In this document: one piece after another, positions 26,704-38,438 of the stretch | Layout of the letters: the number at the start of each line of letters is the position of its first letter | Position numbering within the stretch: position 1 is the first letter of the stretch | DNA from: Chloroflexota bacterium | Lineage (GTDB): Bacteria; Chloroflexota; Dehalococcoidia; UBA6926 | Assembly: GCA_026713485.1 (NCBI GenBank) | Contig: JAPOOK010000022.1 | Location: forward strand, 1-49,450 | Length of the DNA stretch: 49,450 nucleotides | Reading direction: 5' to 3' | Program-made: the position numbers and the translations under genes | The notes under the pieces: model-generated | Databases searched by the model: none | What the model was told of the DNA's origin: nothing | What the model saw: the letters and a program-made list of their open reading frames with translations, nothing else

Positions 26704-27580
26704 TTGCTCCGGTAGTTATCGTCAGCGCGTTTACAAGCCAGTTTACCCATTGGGCGCGGACGGATGCGCGGGCAATGGGTGCTGCGTGCCAGCCCCGAGG
26801 TACGACGATGAGATCCTTTGGACCCGAAAACTTCTGGTAGAGGATTTCACTCGCCATCACCGGCACGGACTTATCCCCCTCGCAATGGAAGAAGAGCGTC
26901 GGTCGCTCTGGAACGTCGAGGATCGCGATACCGGCCTGGGCTGTCCCCCACGTCTGCAGTGTTGGCTGCCATCTAACCCGCAAACGATAACCCTTGAAAA
27001 AGCCCCACATGCGGGAAACTGCCCGCGTCGCCATGCCGTCTATCCACGGAAGCGCCCCGTCTCTTGGATAGACACGCAAATCAGGCGGCTCGTTAGGACG
27101 CCCGGGTCTCCTGCTGCCCAGCGTCCGGCGATAGAACTCCTCCGCCGCCCCCGGCTCCTCGCTTGAAATGATGCTGGCGGTCGATGAGCACACGAGCGCC
27201 GCATAGCCGTCCCACCTGGCGCAGGCAAGGATGGCGTCTCGCGCGCCGGAACTGTGTCCGACGATGCCGATGCGGGAGGCATCCACGTCGTCTCGTTCCG
27301 CCATGAATCGGAGGGCTGCGCGCACGTCCGATGATGAATCGCCCGTGTACGCTCCGCTGCTCTTGCCATGCCCGCGCTGGTCAAACGTGAGGGCGACAAC
27401 ACCCCTTCTTGCGAGGTCTCGGGCCGCACCTCCCATCGCCTTCTGCCCTGAACCAAGTCCATGGACGAGAACAGCCGCAGGGCGGAGATTGCCCTTCTTA
27501 GAATCGGGCGGCAGGTAAATGCGGCCGACGAGCATTTCCGCCTCGCTCTGAAAGCTGACCTCCTTGGTTGCAATCCGCAT
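26687..27580 (-). CDS. Alpha/beta hydrolase
   Basis: 297 residues. Alpha/beta-hydrolase landmarks: AVLVHGLGSG oxyanion region, FDQRGHGKS, nucleophile elbow GHSSGARD (Ser), Asp in FHCEGDKSVP, and His in RGWHAAP, forming a complete Ser-Asp-His triad. The closest general group is dienelactone-hydrolase/acyl-peptidase-like enzymes; the substrate cannot be inferred. It precedes the zinc-finger membrane gene in a two-gene unit. ATG 27580 has no strong ribosome site, so the start is moderately certain. Confidence 0.85.
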   Translation of the reverse strand: MRIATKEVSFQSEAEMLVGRIYLPPDSKKGNLRPAAVLVHGLGSGQKAMGGAARDLARRGVVALTFDQRGHGKSSGAYTGDSSSDVRAALRFMAERDDVDASRIGIVGHSSGARDAILACARWDGYAALVCSSTASIISSEEPGAAEEFYRRTLGSRRPGRPNEPPDLRVYPRDGALPWIDGMATRAVSRMWGFFKGYRLRVRWQPTLQTWGTAQAGIAILDVPERPTLFFHCEGDKSVPVMASEILYQKFSGPKDLIVVPRGWHAAPIARASVRAQWVNWLVNALTITTGANGDPD

Positions 27581-27670
27581 AGAGCCATCGTACCGATACC
27601 ATGCCGACCCTTTGGCGATTGGGACTAGAATAAGGGCAAGACAGAGCGGCGGTCACAAGGGGGAAATTGT

Positions 27671-28581
27671 ATGGAACTCGGAATGATCGGCCTTGGTCGT
27701 ATGGGTGGGAACATGACTGTGCGGCTCCTCCAAAAGGGACACCGTGTCGTCGTCTATGACCGGAGTGAGGAATCCGTCAACGCCTGTGTTTCCGAGGGCG
27801 CGGCAGGATCCACCTCCCTTGAAGACCTTGTTTCCCAACTGTCGGCCCCCCGCGCCGTGTGGGTCATGGTGCCAGCCGGCGACCCCACGGAGCAGACGAT
27901 CAACGCCGTCGCCGAGCTGCTCAGCCCCGGCGACTCCATCATCGACGGCGGCAACTCCAACTACCATGAGACCCAGCGCCGCGCCGCTGCCGTCGCCGAG
28001 AAGGGCATCACAATGCTCGATTGCGGCACCAGCGGAGGCATCTGGGGGCTCACCGAAGGCTACAGTTTGATGGTGGGTGGCGATGCGGACGCATACGCTC
28101 GCATCGAGCCGATCTTCCAGGCGCTCGCCCCGTCCGAGACACAGGGCGTCGGCCACGTTGGCCCCGCCGGCTCCGGCCACTACGTCAAGATGATCCACAA
28201 CGGCATTGAGTACGCCATGATGCAGGCGTTCGCGGAGGGCTTTGAGATTCTCAAGGCCAAAGAGGAGTTTGAACTGGACCTCCATGCCGTCGGCAGCATC
28301 TGGCAGCATGGCAGCGTCGTCCGCTCATGGCTGCTCGACCTCGCCGTCTCAGCCCTCGATAAGGACCCCGGCCTCGATGAGATCATGGGGCATGTCTCCG
28401 ACTCCGGCGAGGGGCGGTGGACAATCCAGGAGGCCATTGATCTCGATGTGCCCGCCCATGTCATCACAACCTCACTCTTCACGCGCTTCCGCTCTCGCAT
28501 GAGCAACACCTTCGCCGACCGTATGTTGGCCGCGCTGCGCAATGAGTTTGGCGGACACGCCGTTGTGAGGTCCGATTCCTG

Positions 28582-28582
<1 letters not shown>
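27671..28582 (+). CDS. gnd: 6-phosphogluconate dehydrogenase, decarboxylating (short form)
   Basis: 303 residues, the short Gnd type found in many Gram-positives and Chloroflexota rather than the 470-residue form. The NAD(P) site is MIGLGRMGGNM, with YDRSEES at the adenine-ribose position. The catalytic Lys lies in HYVKMIHNGIEYAMMQ, and CGTSGG is conserved. It converts 6-phosphogluconate to ribulose 5-phosphate, CO2 and reduced cofactor. AAGGGGG lies upstream of the ATG. The next gene zwf overlaps by 1 nt (TGATG), so the two are translationally coupled. Confidence 0.94.
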
Positions 28583-30091
<1,509 letters not shown>

Positions 30092-30111
<20 letters not shown>

Positions 30112-30844
30112 GATTGAAATAGCAATCCTGCCGGACGCGACGGCCGTTGCCCGCGCCGTGGCCGGCATCGTCGCGGCATCGTCACAGAAGGCAGATGACG
30201 ACTTCTCAATCGCACTTTCCGGGGGACAAACACCGCGCCTCCTGTATGAAACACTCGCATCGGAACCGTATCTCTCCCGGCTTGACTGGGACAAGTGGAA
30301 CGTGTGGTGGGGTGACGAGCGAGCAGTGCCCCCCACCGATGAGATGAGCAATTATCGCCTGGCCGCTGAGGCCATGATGGACAGGATTCCCGTCCCCCCG
30401 GAGCGTGTGCACCGCATCCACGGCGAGATTGGGTCCCGAGCTGCAGCACTCTCATATGAGACTGAGATCCGACAACACTTCGGCGGAGAGATGCCGCAGT
30501 TCGATCTGATCCTGCTGGGACTGGGGGAGGATGGGCATACCGCATCGCTGTTCCCGGGAACGCAGGCCCTGCAGGAAACGCCTCTTGCGGTTGTTCCCAG
30601 CGTCGCCCCCTGGCCTCCGCGTGATCGGGTAACACTATCCCTCCCGGCCATCAACGCCGCGCGACGAGTCGTGTTCATCGTTGTTGGTCGAGAGAAGGCG
30701 CACGCCCTGCGCATGGTTATTGCCGCGGACCAGGAGGATGCCCAGCAACCGCCCGCAGCATTGGTACGTCCCGTTGGAGGCGCAGCGCAATTCGTGGTGG
30801 ATGAGGCCGCGGCGCTGTTTCTGACGGGAGCGCCGGCACAATAA
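30092..30844 (+). CDS. pgl: 6-phosphogluconolactonase
   Basis: 250 residues from ATG 30092, which lies inside the end of zwf (20 nt overlap). Family motifs: ALSGGQTP, WNVWWGDERAVPPTDEMSNY, and GLGEDGHTASLFPG. It hydrolyses the lactone made by Zwf. The order gnd-zwf-pgl with overlaps suggests one transcript and fixed ratios. The reading frame stays open far upstream, but that part lies antisense-free inside zwf in another frame and is not protein-like. Confidence 0.93.
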
Positions 30845-30871
30845 GGAACCCATCTGAATCTGTACAATGCG

Positions 30872-30877
30872 TATAGT
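30872..30877 (+). promoter_or_regulatory. Candidate -10 box for a leaderless GH15 transcript
   Basis: TATAGT lies 6 bp before the ATG at 30884, so transcription would begin at or next to the start codon. No ribosome site precedes the ATG. The matching -35 region is poor, so this remains a weak call. Confidence 0.3.
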
Positions 30878-30883
30878 CCTGAC

Positions 30884-32812
30884 ATGACGACTAACTCAAA
30901 CGGCTATAAGAACATCGGTGATTACGGCCTCATTGGAGACCGCCACTCCGCCGCTCTTGTCGGCATCGACGGCTCAATTGATTGGTGTGCCTTTCCCCGT
31001 TTCGACTCGGCAAGCGTGTTTGCCGCCATCCTCGATAGCAAAAACGGCGGGCGCTTTGCCATCACGCCATCGGAGCTCTACACGGGCGGACAGCACTACT
31101 TGAAAGACTCCAATGTGCTGGAGACGCAGTTCGTCACACGCACGGGCTCATCCACATTGACAGATTTCATGCCATTCTTCCGGCGTCCGGACCTTTCATG
31201 GGTTGCGCACGGATGCATCATCCGCGTTCTGCGCTGTACATCCGGCGCCATCCCCATGCGCATTTCCTATGAGCCACGGCCTGACTACGGGCGCTCGTCG
31301 GAGACGTTGTGGGAACGCAACGGCAAGCTCGTCATCAAGGACGAGGACTATGAGTTGATCCTCGAGACCACGCAGCCCCTTGAGATCAACGAATCCGGCG
31401 ACGGCGCATACGCTGAGGTTCTCCTGACGGAGGGGATGGAGGCCGTGTTCATTGTGCGGCACGTGCTGGAGGGCCATGAAGAGGCCATTCCGTCCGCCCT
31501 CGCCTTCGTCATGTGGGATGAACTGCTGAAACTAACGGACTCCTACTGGCGCAACCTCTCGATGACCGTCAACTACACCGGCCCGTATCGTGACATCGTC
31601 GTGCGGTCGTATCTCGTCCTTCACCTGCTGGTCTATATCCCGACTGGCGCGATTGTCGCCGCACCCACCACCTCCATACCGGAATGGATAGGAGGCAGCC
31701 GTAACTGGGACTACCGCTTTACGTGGCTGCGGGACGCGGCCTTCACCGTGGATGCCCTGATGCACCTTGGTCACACCGAGGAGGCCGTCGAGTTCTTCGA
31801 ATGGCTGGCACAGGCCTGCGGTCTCAGTGACGACTCACTCGAATGGGACCACGAGGAGGAGGAACACCTCCACATCCTTTACCGCATCGACGGCGAGACG
31901 GATCCAACGGAAGAGGAAATCCCCAACCTGGAAGGCTACAGAGGCTCAGGCCCTGTTCGAATCGGCAACGGCGCGTACGACCAGATCCAACAGGACGTTT
32001 ACGGAGAGCTCCTCGCCAGCGCACACCTGCTCGCCACACACGGCGAGGAAGTGACCGCGGCACACTGGGACGTCGTCAAGACCCTCGCCAACCTCGCCGT
32101 CCAGGAATGGCGTGAACCGGACAGCGGCATCTGGGAGGTGCGTGGCGGTCCCTTCCATTTCGTCACGTCCAACGCCCTCTGCTGGGTTGCACTTGATCGC
32201 GCGATCAAGTTGGGCGAAATGTATGTGCCCGATGACCCGGACATTGCACAGTGGCGAGTGGAAGCGGAGGCCATCAAGGCAGAAGTGCTGGACAAGGGCT
32301 GGAGCGAGGAAAAGAAGGCATTCGTCCAACACTATGAATCCGACGCCATGGATGCGGCCACTCTCCTGCTGCCGCTCCTGGGCTTCATCGACTTCAATGA
32401 CCCGCGTTTCCTCTCCACTCTCGAACGAATCGAGATGGAGTTGCGCCACGGGCCCTTCGTCAGTCGGTACCGGACAGACGAGACGGACGACGGCGTCTTC
32501 GGCCCGGAGGGCGCGTTCACGCTGTGCAGCTTCTGGCTTGTTCAGGTGCTCAGCCATGTTGGTCGTCGCGGCGAGGCGACGCGCATGTTCAATGAACTGC
32601 TCACGTATGCCAACCACCTGGGACTGTTCGCAGAGATGATCGACCCCCGAAGCGGCCTCGCCTTGGGCAACTTCCCCCAAGCATTCACCCACATCGGCCT
32701 CATACTGGCGGCGCTGGAATGCACGTGGCACGAGGATGACCCCGAAGAGGGTGAACATCGCGAACACCATGACCACGCCACCCACGCCGACCACGATCAC
32801 CACGGAGACTGA
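30884..32812 (+). CDS. Glycoside hydrolase family 15 (glucoamylase/trehalase-like)
   Basis: 642 residues. The N-terminal beta-sandwich has GDRHSAALVGIDGSIDWCAF; the (alpha/alpha)6 barrel includes GSRNWDYRFTWLRDAAFTVD and GNGAYDQIQQDVYGELL. The two catalytic acids are likely E418 (SGIWEVRGG) and E542 (EGAFTLCSFW). Enzymes of this type release glucose from alpha-glucans or trehalose; sequence alone does not decide which. No signal peptide, so it acts inside the cell, possibly on storage polymer. The tail is His/Asp-rich (about 20 residues), perhaps metal-binding. It follows the pentose phosphate operon by 40 nt. Confidence 0.9.
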   Translation: MTTNSNGYKNIGDYGLIGDRHSAALVGIDGSIDWCAFPRFDSASVFAAILDSKNGGRFAITPSELYTGGQHYLKDSNVLETQFVTRTGSSTLTDFMPFFRRPDLSWVAHGCIIRVLRCTSGAIPMRISYEPRPDYGRSSETLWERNGKLVIKDEDYELILETTQPLEINESGDGAYAEVLLTEGMEAVFIVRHVLEGHEEAIPSALAFVMWDELLKLTDSYWRNLSMTVNYTGPYRDIVVRSYLVLHLLVYIPTGAIVAAPTTSIPEWIGGSRNWDYRFTWLRDAAFTVDALMHLGHTEEAVEFFEWLAQACGLSDDSLEWDHEEEEHLHILYRIDGETDPTEEEIPNLEGYRGSGPVRIGNGAYDQIQQDVYGELLASAHLLATHGEEVTAAHWDVVKTLANLAVQEWREPDSGIWEVRGGPFHFVTSNALCWVALDRAIKLGEMYVPDDPDIAQWRVEAEAIKAEVLDKGWSEEKKAFVQHYESDAMDAATLLLPLLGFIDFNDPRFLSTLERIEMELRHGPFVSRYRTDETDDGVFGPEGAFTLCSFWLVQVLSHVGRRGEATRMFNELLTYANHLGLFAEMIDPRSGLALGNFPQAFTHIGLILAALECTWHEDDPEEGEHREHHDHATHADHDHHGD

Positions 32813-32851
32813 AGACCGGGCAGCGAGATTCCGTTCAGGAAACCGCCGCCG

Positions 32852-33997
32852 TCATTCGGCGTCGGGGTTCTCCGCAGCCGGTTCCGGCTCGTTCTCCGGG
32901 ACGGTTGGGCTATCGACGTTCCACTGTTGGCGGAAATGGACGATGATGTCCCTTCCCATCGCGACTAGTGGTGGCCCGAGGATCACTCCCCAAAGACCGA
33001 AGAAGTAGCTACCAAGAACAAATACCAGGATCACAGCTATCGGGTGCATGTTGAGCGATTTCGCCTGTATACGGGGCGCCAAAAGGGTGTTCTCCACCAA
33101 TTGAATGGCTACATAGAATAAGAGAACCCACAGCACCTTGTCGGGTTCTGTCGCCAGAGTCACAAGCACACCGGCTGCCCCGCCGATGAAAGGTCCGATA
33201 AGGGGAATGAGCTCCGTTAGTCCGGCAACGATTCCAAGGAGCAACGCGAAGGGGATGTCCAACAGCAGGAGCCCCACAGTCACGATGGCTCCGATCACCG
33301 CCCCTAGAGTGAGCTGGCCTCGCAAATATCCACCCAAAGTGCGATCTGCTATCTCGAGCGTGCTGCGCAAATGAGGGCGCAGGGCGGCGGGGAAAGGAGC
33401 GTACAGAGATTCCCGGATCGACTCGGAATCCTTGATCAGGTAGAAGACCAGGATGGGGGCTGTCGCCAGGCTCAAGATAAAGCCAAGAGAACCCGTGACG
33501 GCCCCCAGGCTCTGCTGTGCAATGTTGCCGGCGGCGCTGCCGATAATGCCTCCCGAGTCAGCCAGGAATTGCTCTATTGTGGCCCGCGTATCGTCTGAAA
33601 CAGTGTCAACATACAATTCCACCCAGCCTTCCACCGTGACACGGGCTTTGCTGATCAGCTCAGGGAATTCGTCGGCGAACTCCCGGCCTTGTTCGATGGT
33701 GGGTGGAACCACCAGGATTAAGCTCCCCGCAAATGCCACTACGGCCGCAAGGAAGATTGCCGCGACAGCGACAGAGCGTGTCCGTTCCGGGCGATCATGC
33801 CACCACGGTATTCCGCGCTCGACACGCCGGGCTGCAGGCATCAGCACGTAGGCAAGCACGGCGCTGAGGCCAAAGACGAGCAGCGCAGTATTGAGCAAAA
33901 AGAGAACTAGTAGAACGGTGATCAGTACAACGGCATACGCGACCAACCAGGGGCGATCCCCCGACAAGACTCGACGCGCGCCGGCCTCAATTGTCAT
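32852..33997 (-). CDS. AI-2E family transporter (YdiK/PerM-like permease)
   Basis: 381 residues with about eight membrane helices and a large extracytoplasmic region after the third. The family marks are YLRGQLTLGAVIGAIVTVGLLLL, GLTELIPLIGPFIGGAAG, and VLGSYFFGLWGVILGPPLVA near the end. Named members export signals or sodium/protons; the substrate here is unknown. GTGAGG precedes the ATG. The C-terminus is Pro/Glu-rich. Confidence 0.88.
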   Translation of the reverse strand: MTIEAGARRVLSGDRPWLVAYAVVLITVLLVLFLLNTALLVFGLSAVLAYVLMPAARRVERGIPWWHDRPERTRSVAVAAIFLAAVVAFAGSLILVVPPTIEQGREFADEFPELISKARVTVEGWVELYVDTVSDDTRATIEQFLADSGGIIGSAAGNIAQQSLGAVTGSLGFILSLATAPILVFYLIKDSESIRESLYAPFPAALRPHLRSTLEIADRTLGGYLRGQLTLGAVIGAIVTVGLLLLDIPFALLLGIVAGLTELIPLIGPFIGGAAGVLVTLATEPDKVLWVLLFYVAIQLVENTLLAPRIQAKSLNMHPIAVILVFVLGSYFFGLWGVILGPPLVAMGRDIIVHFRQQWNVDSPTVPENEPEPAAENPDAE

Positions 33998-34117
33998 GCC
34001 GCCTCACCATATTGGTGGTGTACCGACTGTGGCCACATGGTACATCATGACGGTGATATCCCATGTATCTGTTCAGTACTATTCCAACTTGGAACTTGAA
34101 CAAAAGTCGGATGTCGA

Positions 34118-35089
34118 TCAGAGCCCGCCACGCGCCAGCACAATTCCCAGGACGATCACGAATAGCGCAATGAGGGCAATCCCCTCCACCCGCACTATGC
34201 GGCGGTTCGTCCATGCGACAAGGAAAAGCGCCGCCGTGGCCGCCGCCAGCACCGGAACCTCAAAGCTGTACAGTTCACTGTCTATTGGCAGAGTTGAAAC
34301 CGTGGCGGTCAGCCCCAACACCCCCAACAGGTTGAAGATGTTGGATCCGACCACGTTTGCAACGGCAATCTCACGCTCTCCGTGGTAGGCGGCCACCGCC
34401 GTCGTCACGATCTCGGGGAGACTTGTCCCGATCGCCACGATGGTCAGGCCGATCGCCACATCGCTCAGGCCAACACGTTCTGCAATGCCGACTGATCCCT
34501 CCACCGTCAGCGCTGAGCCGAGCGCGAGCGCGCCAATCCCTACAAGCAGAAGAGTGATTTCGCGGGCGATTCCCCACCGGGATAACGGGTCACGCGCGCG
34601 GGTGAATTCCTCGCCGCCGTGAGGCACCTCCTTCTCTCGGTGCCGCAGCAGGGAAAGCGCCACGAAGATGATGAGCCCGACAAACAGGGCCGCGCCGACA
34701 ACATGCCCAATCATTCCGCTCAGGCCCGCAAGGATAACCGCCGCCGTGGCGACACCCAGCACGGGCATCTCCCAGCGCAGCAGGCTCGGATGGACGTCCA
34801 TAGGGCGTATCAGCGATGCGATGCCCAACACCAGCAGCACGTTTGTGATGTTTGAGCCGAAGGCGTTGCCTACCGCCAGCCCGCCGGATCCCTCCAGCGC
34901 GGCTGCCATGCTCACCGACAGTTCAGGCGCTGAGGTGCCGAGCGCAACAACCGTCGCGCCGACGATCAGGGGTGAGATGCCGAATGCCAATGACAGCCGC
35001 GCCGCCGCCTTGACCAGCAGCCACCCGCCGGCAAGAAGCACGGCAAGCCCCGCCGCCGTCACCGCCACGTCGAAGACCACTGACGTCAT
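34118..35089 (-). CDS. Calcium/sodium antiporter (CaCA family, YrbG-like)
   Basis: 323 residues, about ten helices in two inverted halves. Both alpha-repeats are intact: VALGTSAPELSVSMAAAL with GNAFGSNITNVLL, and AIGTSLPEIVTTAVAAY with ANVVGSNIFNLLG. The acidic residues in the GTS(A/L)PE motifs bind the transported cation. It probably exports Ca2+ in exchange for Na+ or H+. The EamA gene ends 5 nt before this start, so the two are likely co-transcribed. Confidence 0.92.
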   Translation of the reverse strand: MTSVVFDVAVTAAGLAVLLAGGWLLVKAAARLSLAFGISPLIVGATVVALGTSAPELSVSMAAALEGSGGLAVGNAFGSNITNVLLVLGIASLIRPMDVHPSLLRWEMPVLGVATAAVILAGLSGMIGHVVGAALFVGLIIFVALSLLRHREKEVPHGGEEFTRARDPLSRWGIAREITLLLVGIGALALGSALTVEGSVGIAERVGLSDVAIGLTIVAIGTSLPEIVTTAVAAYHGEREIAVANVVGSNIFNLLGVLGLTATVSTLPIDSELYSFEVPVLAAATAALFLVAWTNRRIVRVEGIALIALFVIVLGIVLARGGL

Positions 35090-35094
35090 GCGGC

Positions 35095-35985
35095 CTAATC
35101 CTGCTCAGCTACGCGTGGTCTCTGCCGGGCCTCGCTGCGGATGGCAAGATAGGCGCCCACCAGAAGCAGCGCCCCGCCCGGAATCACGGTCCACGCCGGA
35201 ATCTCCCCCAGCACGGGAATGGCCGCCAGTGCCGCGATGACCGGCTCGGCGCGCACTGCAAGCGTGATGTTCACGGCCGGCCAATGCCCCAGCGCCCAAT
35301 TGATCAGTGAATGCCCGATGACCTGCGGCACAAGCGCCGCCACCGCCATCCAGAAATACGACTCCGCCGGCAGCCCCAGCATCTGTGAGCCGCTCGCGAC
35401 GGCTCCAACAATCAGCACCACTGCCGCCACCGCGTAAACGACCGCGATATATGGCAGCGTCGGGATGCTGCTGCGGACCCGTCGACCAACCAACAGGTAG
35501 CCCGCCACCGCAACCGCGCCCGCGAGGGCCAGCGCATCGCCGTACAGGTGCCGCTCGCCCTCCGCCCAATCACCAGCCGCGATAATGACCCCGCCCACGA
35601 GGCTCACGATGACGGCGGCCGTCGTCAGCCACCCCAGCCTGTCGGACAGATAGTAATGACCTGCCACTGCCACGAAGATCGGCGTCGTCGTGACAAACAG
35701 GACTGAACTCGCCACGGACGTGTGAGACAGCGACGTAATCCATAGAGCAAAATGCGCCGCCAAAAACACGCCGGAGGCCACCAGCAGTAACAGGTCGGGC
35801 CGCCGTATCGTCACAAACTGATGGCGCGCCGCCACGCCCGCCATGACCCCAACGACAATCGCGGCGATGCCCATGCGATACGCCGCCACCGTGAGAGGCG
35901 GCGCGTCCGCCAACCGGATAAAGATCGCCGCCAATGACATGCTAAGCACGCCAACGCCGACGCCAAGATAAACCCTCACACCCAA
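35095..35985 (-). CDS. EamA/DMT family transporter
   Basis: 296 residues with ten predicted membrane helices in two EamA repeats; typical segments are AAIFIRLADAPPLTVAAYRMG in the first half and VINWALGHWPAVNITLA-type sequence in the second, with the RAEPVIAALAA stretch. Drug/metabolite transporters of this class move amino acids or metabolites; no substrate can be assigned. A TTG at 35985 starts the longest form; a GTG six bases later is about as likely. A short basic tail ends the protein. Confidence 0.86.
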   Translation of the reverse strand: MGVRVYLGVGVGVLSMSLAAIFIRLADAPPLTVAAYRMGIAAIVVGVMAGVAARHQFVTIRRPDLLLLVASGVFLAAHFALWITSLSHTSVASSVLFVTTTPIFVAVAGHYYLSDRLGWLTTAAVIVSLVGGVIIAAGDWAEGERHLYGDALALAGAVAVAGYLLVGRRVRSSIPTLPYIAVVYAVAAVVLIVGAVASGSQMLGLPAESYFWMAVAALVPQVIGHSLINWALGHWPAVNITLAVRAEPVIAALAAIPVLGEIPAWTVIPGGALLLVGAYLAIRSEARQRPRVAEQD

Positions 35986-36020
35986 TAGGGTACGCCGCCT
36001 AGATACCCAACGCGCCGCCC

Positions 36021-37553
36021 CTAGCCCCCCAACCCCGCCACGCGGTGGATCAACTCCATGTCCAGGTGTTCCCGGACAAACGCCGCCAACTTGTCGTACT
36101 CGGCGCTTTGGTCGATCTCGTTGCCGGACTCAGGCAAGGACACGCCCTTGCGGCTGGCAAGCCACGAGAGCATGGAGCGTCGAAGCTCCCTGTTGTGGAA
36201 GAGACCGTGCAGATAGGCTCCCATCGTGAGCCCCTCCTCATCCAGCGCCCCGTCCGGCAGCGAGACATCCCGCCCGGAACGCGTTTCAATCATGAATGGA
36301 CTCGCCGAAGCCTCTCCCTTCGTGACGCCCATGTGTATCTCATAGGCCTTGACCGGCGCGCCATCGCTTCCGCCCAGAATGCCCAGCCCCTCAACCACCC
36401 GCCCCGACACCTGGTGAGTCGCCTTGTCTCCAAGAAACGTCGTCGTGACGGGAAGCAGCCCGAGGCCGCTCGCCGACGGTCGAGGCGACTCAATACCGTC
36501 CGGGTCGAGCAACTCTCTCCCCAGCATCTGGTAACCGGCGCAAATGCCAACTACCGGCGTCCCCGCCTCTCGCGCCGCAACAATGCGACCGGCCAGCCCC
36601 TGTTCCTTGAGCCAATCGAGGTCCGCCATCGTCGTCTTGCTGCCGGGAATGATGATCAGGTCAGGCGCGCCAAACTGCTCATCCCGCTCAACAAAGCGCA
36701 GGCGGACGCCGCGCTCCTGCCGCAAGGGATCAAAGTCGTCGAAATTGGCCAGGTGGGGCAGCCGCATCACTGCGATATCGAGAGCCTCGCCGCCGGAATC
36801 CGCCTCCCCCTCCGGCAGCCCCAGCGTGTCCTCCTCCGGAACGTGAATATCAAAGAAATGGGGAAGAACGCCGGCCACCGGAACCCCCGTCAACTCCCGC
36901 AGCTGCTCGCGACCGGGGTCGAACAGAGACATATCCCCGCGGAACTTGTTGACGACGAGCGCCTTGACCAAGGAGCGTTCCTCCGGCTCCAGCAGCGCCA
37001 TCGTGCCGACCAACTGCGCGAACACCCCTCCCCGCTCAATATCCGCAACCAGCAACACCGGCGAGTTCGCATAGAGAGCGATACTCATATTCACGATGTC
37101 GAACTGCCGAAGATTGATCTCCGCCGGGCTGCCCGCCCCTTCCATCACAACCACGTCGTAGTCCCGCCGCAACGTATCCAACGACGTTGTCACGACATCC
37201 CACAGCGCCGCCTTACGGTCATAATAGGAACGTGCGGAGAGCGTCATCTCCGGGCGGCCCAGCACCACCACCTGTGAACGGCTGTCGGCCTCAGGCTTCA
37301 GCAACACCGGGTTCATCTCCACACGCGGCGCAACCATCGCCGCCGCGGCCTGCACGGCCTGCGACCGCCCGATCTCCCCGCCGTCCGGTGTCGCGTACGA
37401 ATTCAGCGACATATTCTGCGCCTTGAACGGCGCGACCGAGTACCCTTCCTGCGCAAATATCCGGCACAAGGCGGCCGTCAGAACGGACTTCCCCGCATGG
37501 GACGATGTCCCCTGCACCATGATGACCTTGGCCAACTCCCCGCTACTTCCCAA
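36021..37553 (-). CDS. cobQ: Adenosylcobyric acid synthase (glutamine-hydrolysing)
   Basis: 510 residues. The ATP-binding N-terminus has IMVQGTSSHAGKSVLTAALC, followed by APFKAQNMSLNSYAT, and the type-1 glutamine amidotransferase domain holds VVGICAGYQMLG (nucleophile Cys) and YLHGLFHN (His). It amidates four side chains of adenosylcobyrinic acid in B12 synthesis. No other cobalamin gene is next to it, so it may serve salvage of late intermediates or a pathway encoded elsewhere. TTG 37553 gives the usual N-terminal length; ATG 37520 is an alternative. Confidence 0.95.
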   Translation of the reverse strand: MGSSGELAKVIMVQGTSSHAGKSVLTAALCRIFAQEGYSVAPFKAQNMSLNSYATPDGGEIGRSQAVQAAAAMVAPRVEMNPVLLKPEADSRSQVVVLGRPEMTLSARSYYDRKAALWDVVTTSLDTLRRDYDVVVMEGAGSPAEINLRQFDIVNMSIALYANSPVLLVADIERGGVFAQLVGTMALLEPEERSLVKALVVNKFRGDMSLFDPGREQLRELTGVPVAGVLPHFFDIHVPEEDTLGLPEGEADSGGEALDIAVMRLPHLANFDDFDPLRQERGVRLRFVERDEQFGAPDLIIIPGSKTTMADLDWLKEQGLAGRIVAAREAGTPVVGICAGYQMLGRELLDPDGIESPRPSASGLGLLPVTTTFLGDKATHQVSGRVVEGLGILGGSDGAPVKAYEIHMGVTKGEASASPFMIETRSGRDVSLPDGALDEEGLTMGAYLHGLFHNRELRRSMLSWLASRKGVSLPESGNEIDQSAEYDKLAAFVREHLDMELIHRVAGLGG

Positions 37554-37732
37554 GCCTTACCCCCAGTCCGCCCACAATAACAAGAACACCACCCCGCCGC
37601 CCCCAAGATTCAGAGGTGGCGCTTCGGCGTGCGAGGGTCTACGCTCTGCGTGAGTGGAGCAACCGCCGCACGGGATTGCCTGAACCACCCCGAGACATCC
37701 GCAGGGCAGGGCCGAAAGAAGGTGAGTGAACC

Positions 37733-38434
37733 ATGAAGAAGTACGCAATCAGCAAGCCGGAAGCCGTGGCGCTCATGATTGGGCCCATCCTGGCCCTTGG
37801 ATTCTTCCTGCTGGAGCCGGGCGGCGTGCTCATCGACTCCAAAGACTCGACGGATCACATGGGGAAAGTCACCGCCTTCGTGGAGAACAGCGCCCTCTCT
37901 CACGTCGTGGCGTTAGTGGTGCCATTCGCACTGGTGTTGGCCCTCTACGGGTTCGCCGGCCTCCACAGGGTGATCGACAAGAACGACCTGTTTGACGGCT
38001 TGGCGCGACTCGGCATCGTGAGCCTCATCATTGGCGGTGTTGGCTGGATCATGGTTCAGGGCCTCGCCCACGTCATGGCGAATACGGACCTTGGCTCGGA
38101 ATCAGAGGTGAGCGCAGCCCTGTCGCTGTATTCGGTTGATGTCGGCCTCACACTCATCTCCAGCCTCGCCGTCTCACTCGGCCTGGTCGCGTTCAGCCTG
38201 GGCGTGGCGATGGAGGAGGACGCCGGAATACACAGGATTCTCGCCTTGGTGATTACTGTCGTGTCACTCGTATCTGTCGTGGCGCTCATTATCGGGCATA
38301 GCCAGGCCAACGAGACGATGGTCGCCATCGGCCGAGCGTGCTACTTCCCATGGGTGTTCTGGATGGTTCTCTTGGGCGCGCGGCTCCTGAACCCCGATGC
38401 CGCCAACGCACCAGTAATTGCAGGAGAAGACTAA
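37733..38434 (+). CDS. Six-helix membrane protein, unknown function
   Basis: 233 residues with six clear membrane helices (about 12-34, 58-80, 92-116, 130-155, 163-184, 195-215) and short loops. GAAGGTGAG lies 5 nt before the ATG. The overall form resembles DUF4386-type or similar small membrane proteins, but no diagnostic motif was recognised. It ends 4 nt before the Tag-like gene, so the two are probably transcribed together. Confidence 0.75.
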   Translation: MKKYAISKPEAVALMIGPILALGFFLLEPGGVLIDSKDSTDHMGKVTAFVENSALSHVVALVVPFALVLALYGFAGLHRVIDKNDLFDGLARLGIVSLIIGGVGWIMVQGLAHVMANTDLGSESEVSAALSLYSVDVGLTLISSLAVSLGLVAFSLGVAMEEDAGIHRILALVITVVSLVSVVALIIGHSQANETMVAIGRACYFPWVFWMVLLGARLLNPDAANAPVIAGED

Positions 38435-38438
38435 AGCT

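Noticed and set aside
36045-37277. Long open frame of 410 codons antisense to cobQ
   Set aside because: It lies entirely opposite a clear cobQ gene, has His/Arg/Gln-rich low-complexity composition and no ribosome site; it is a by-product of high GC.
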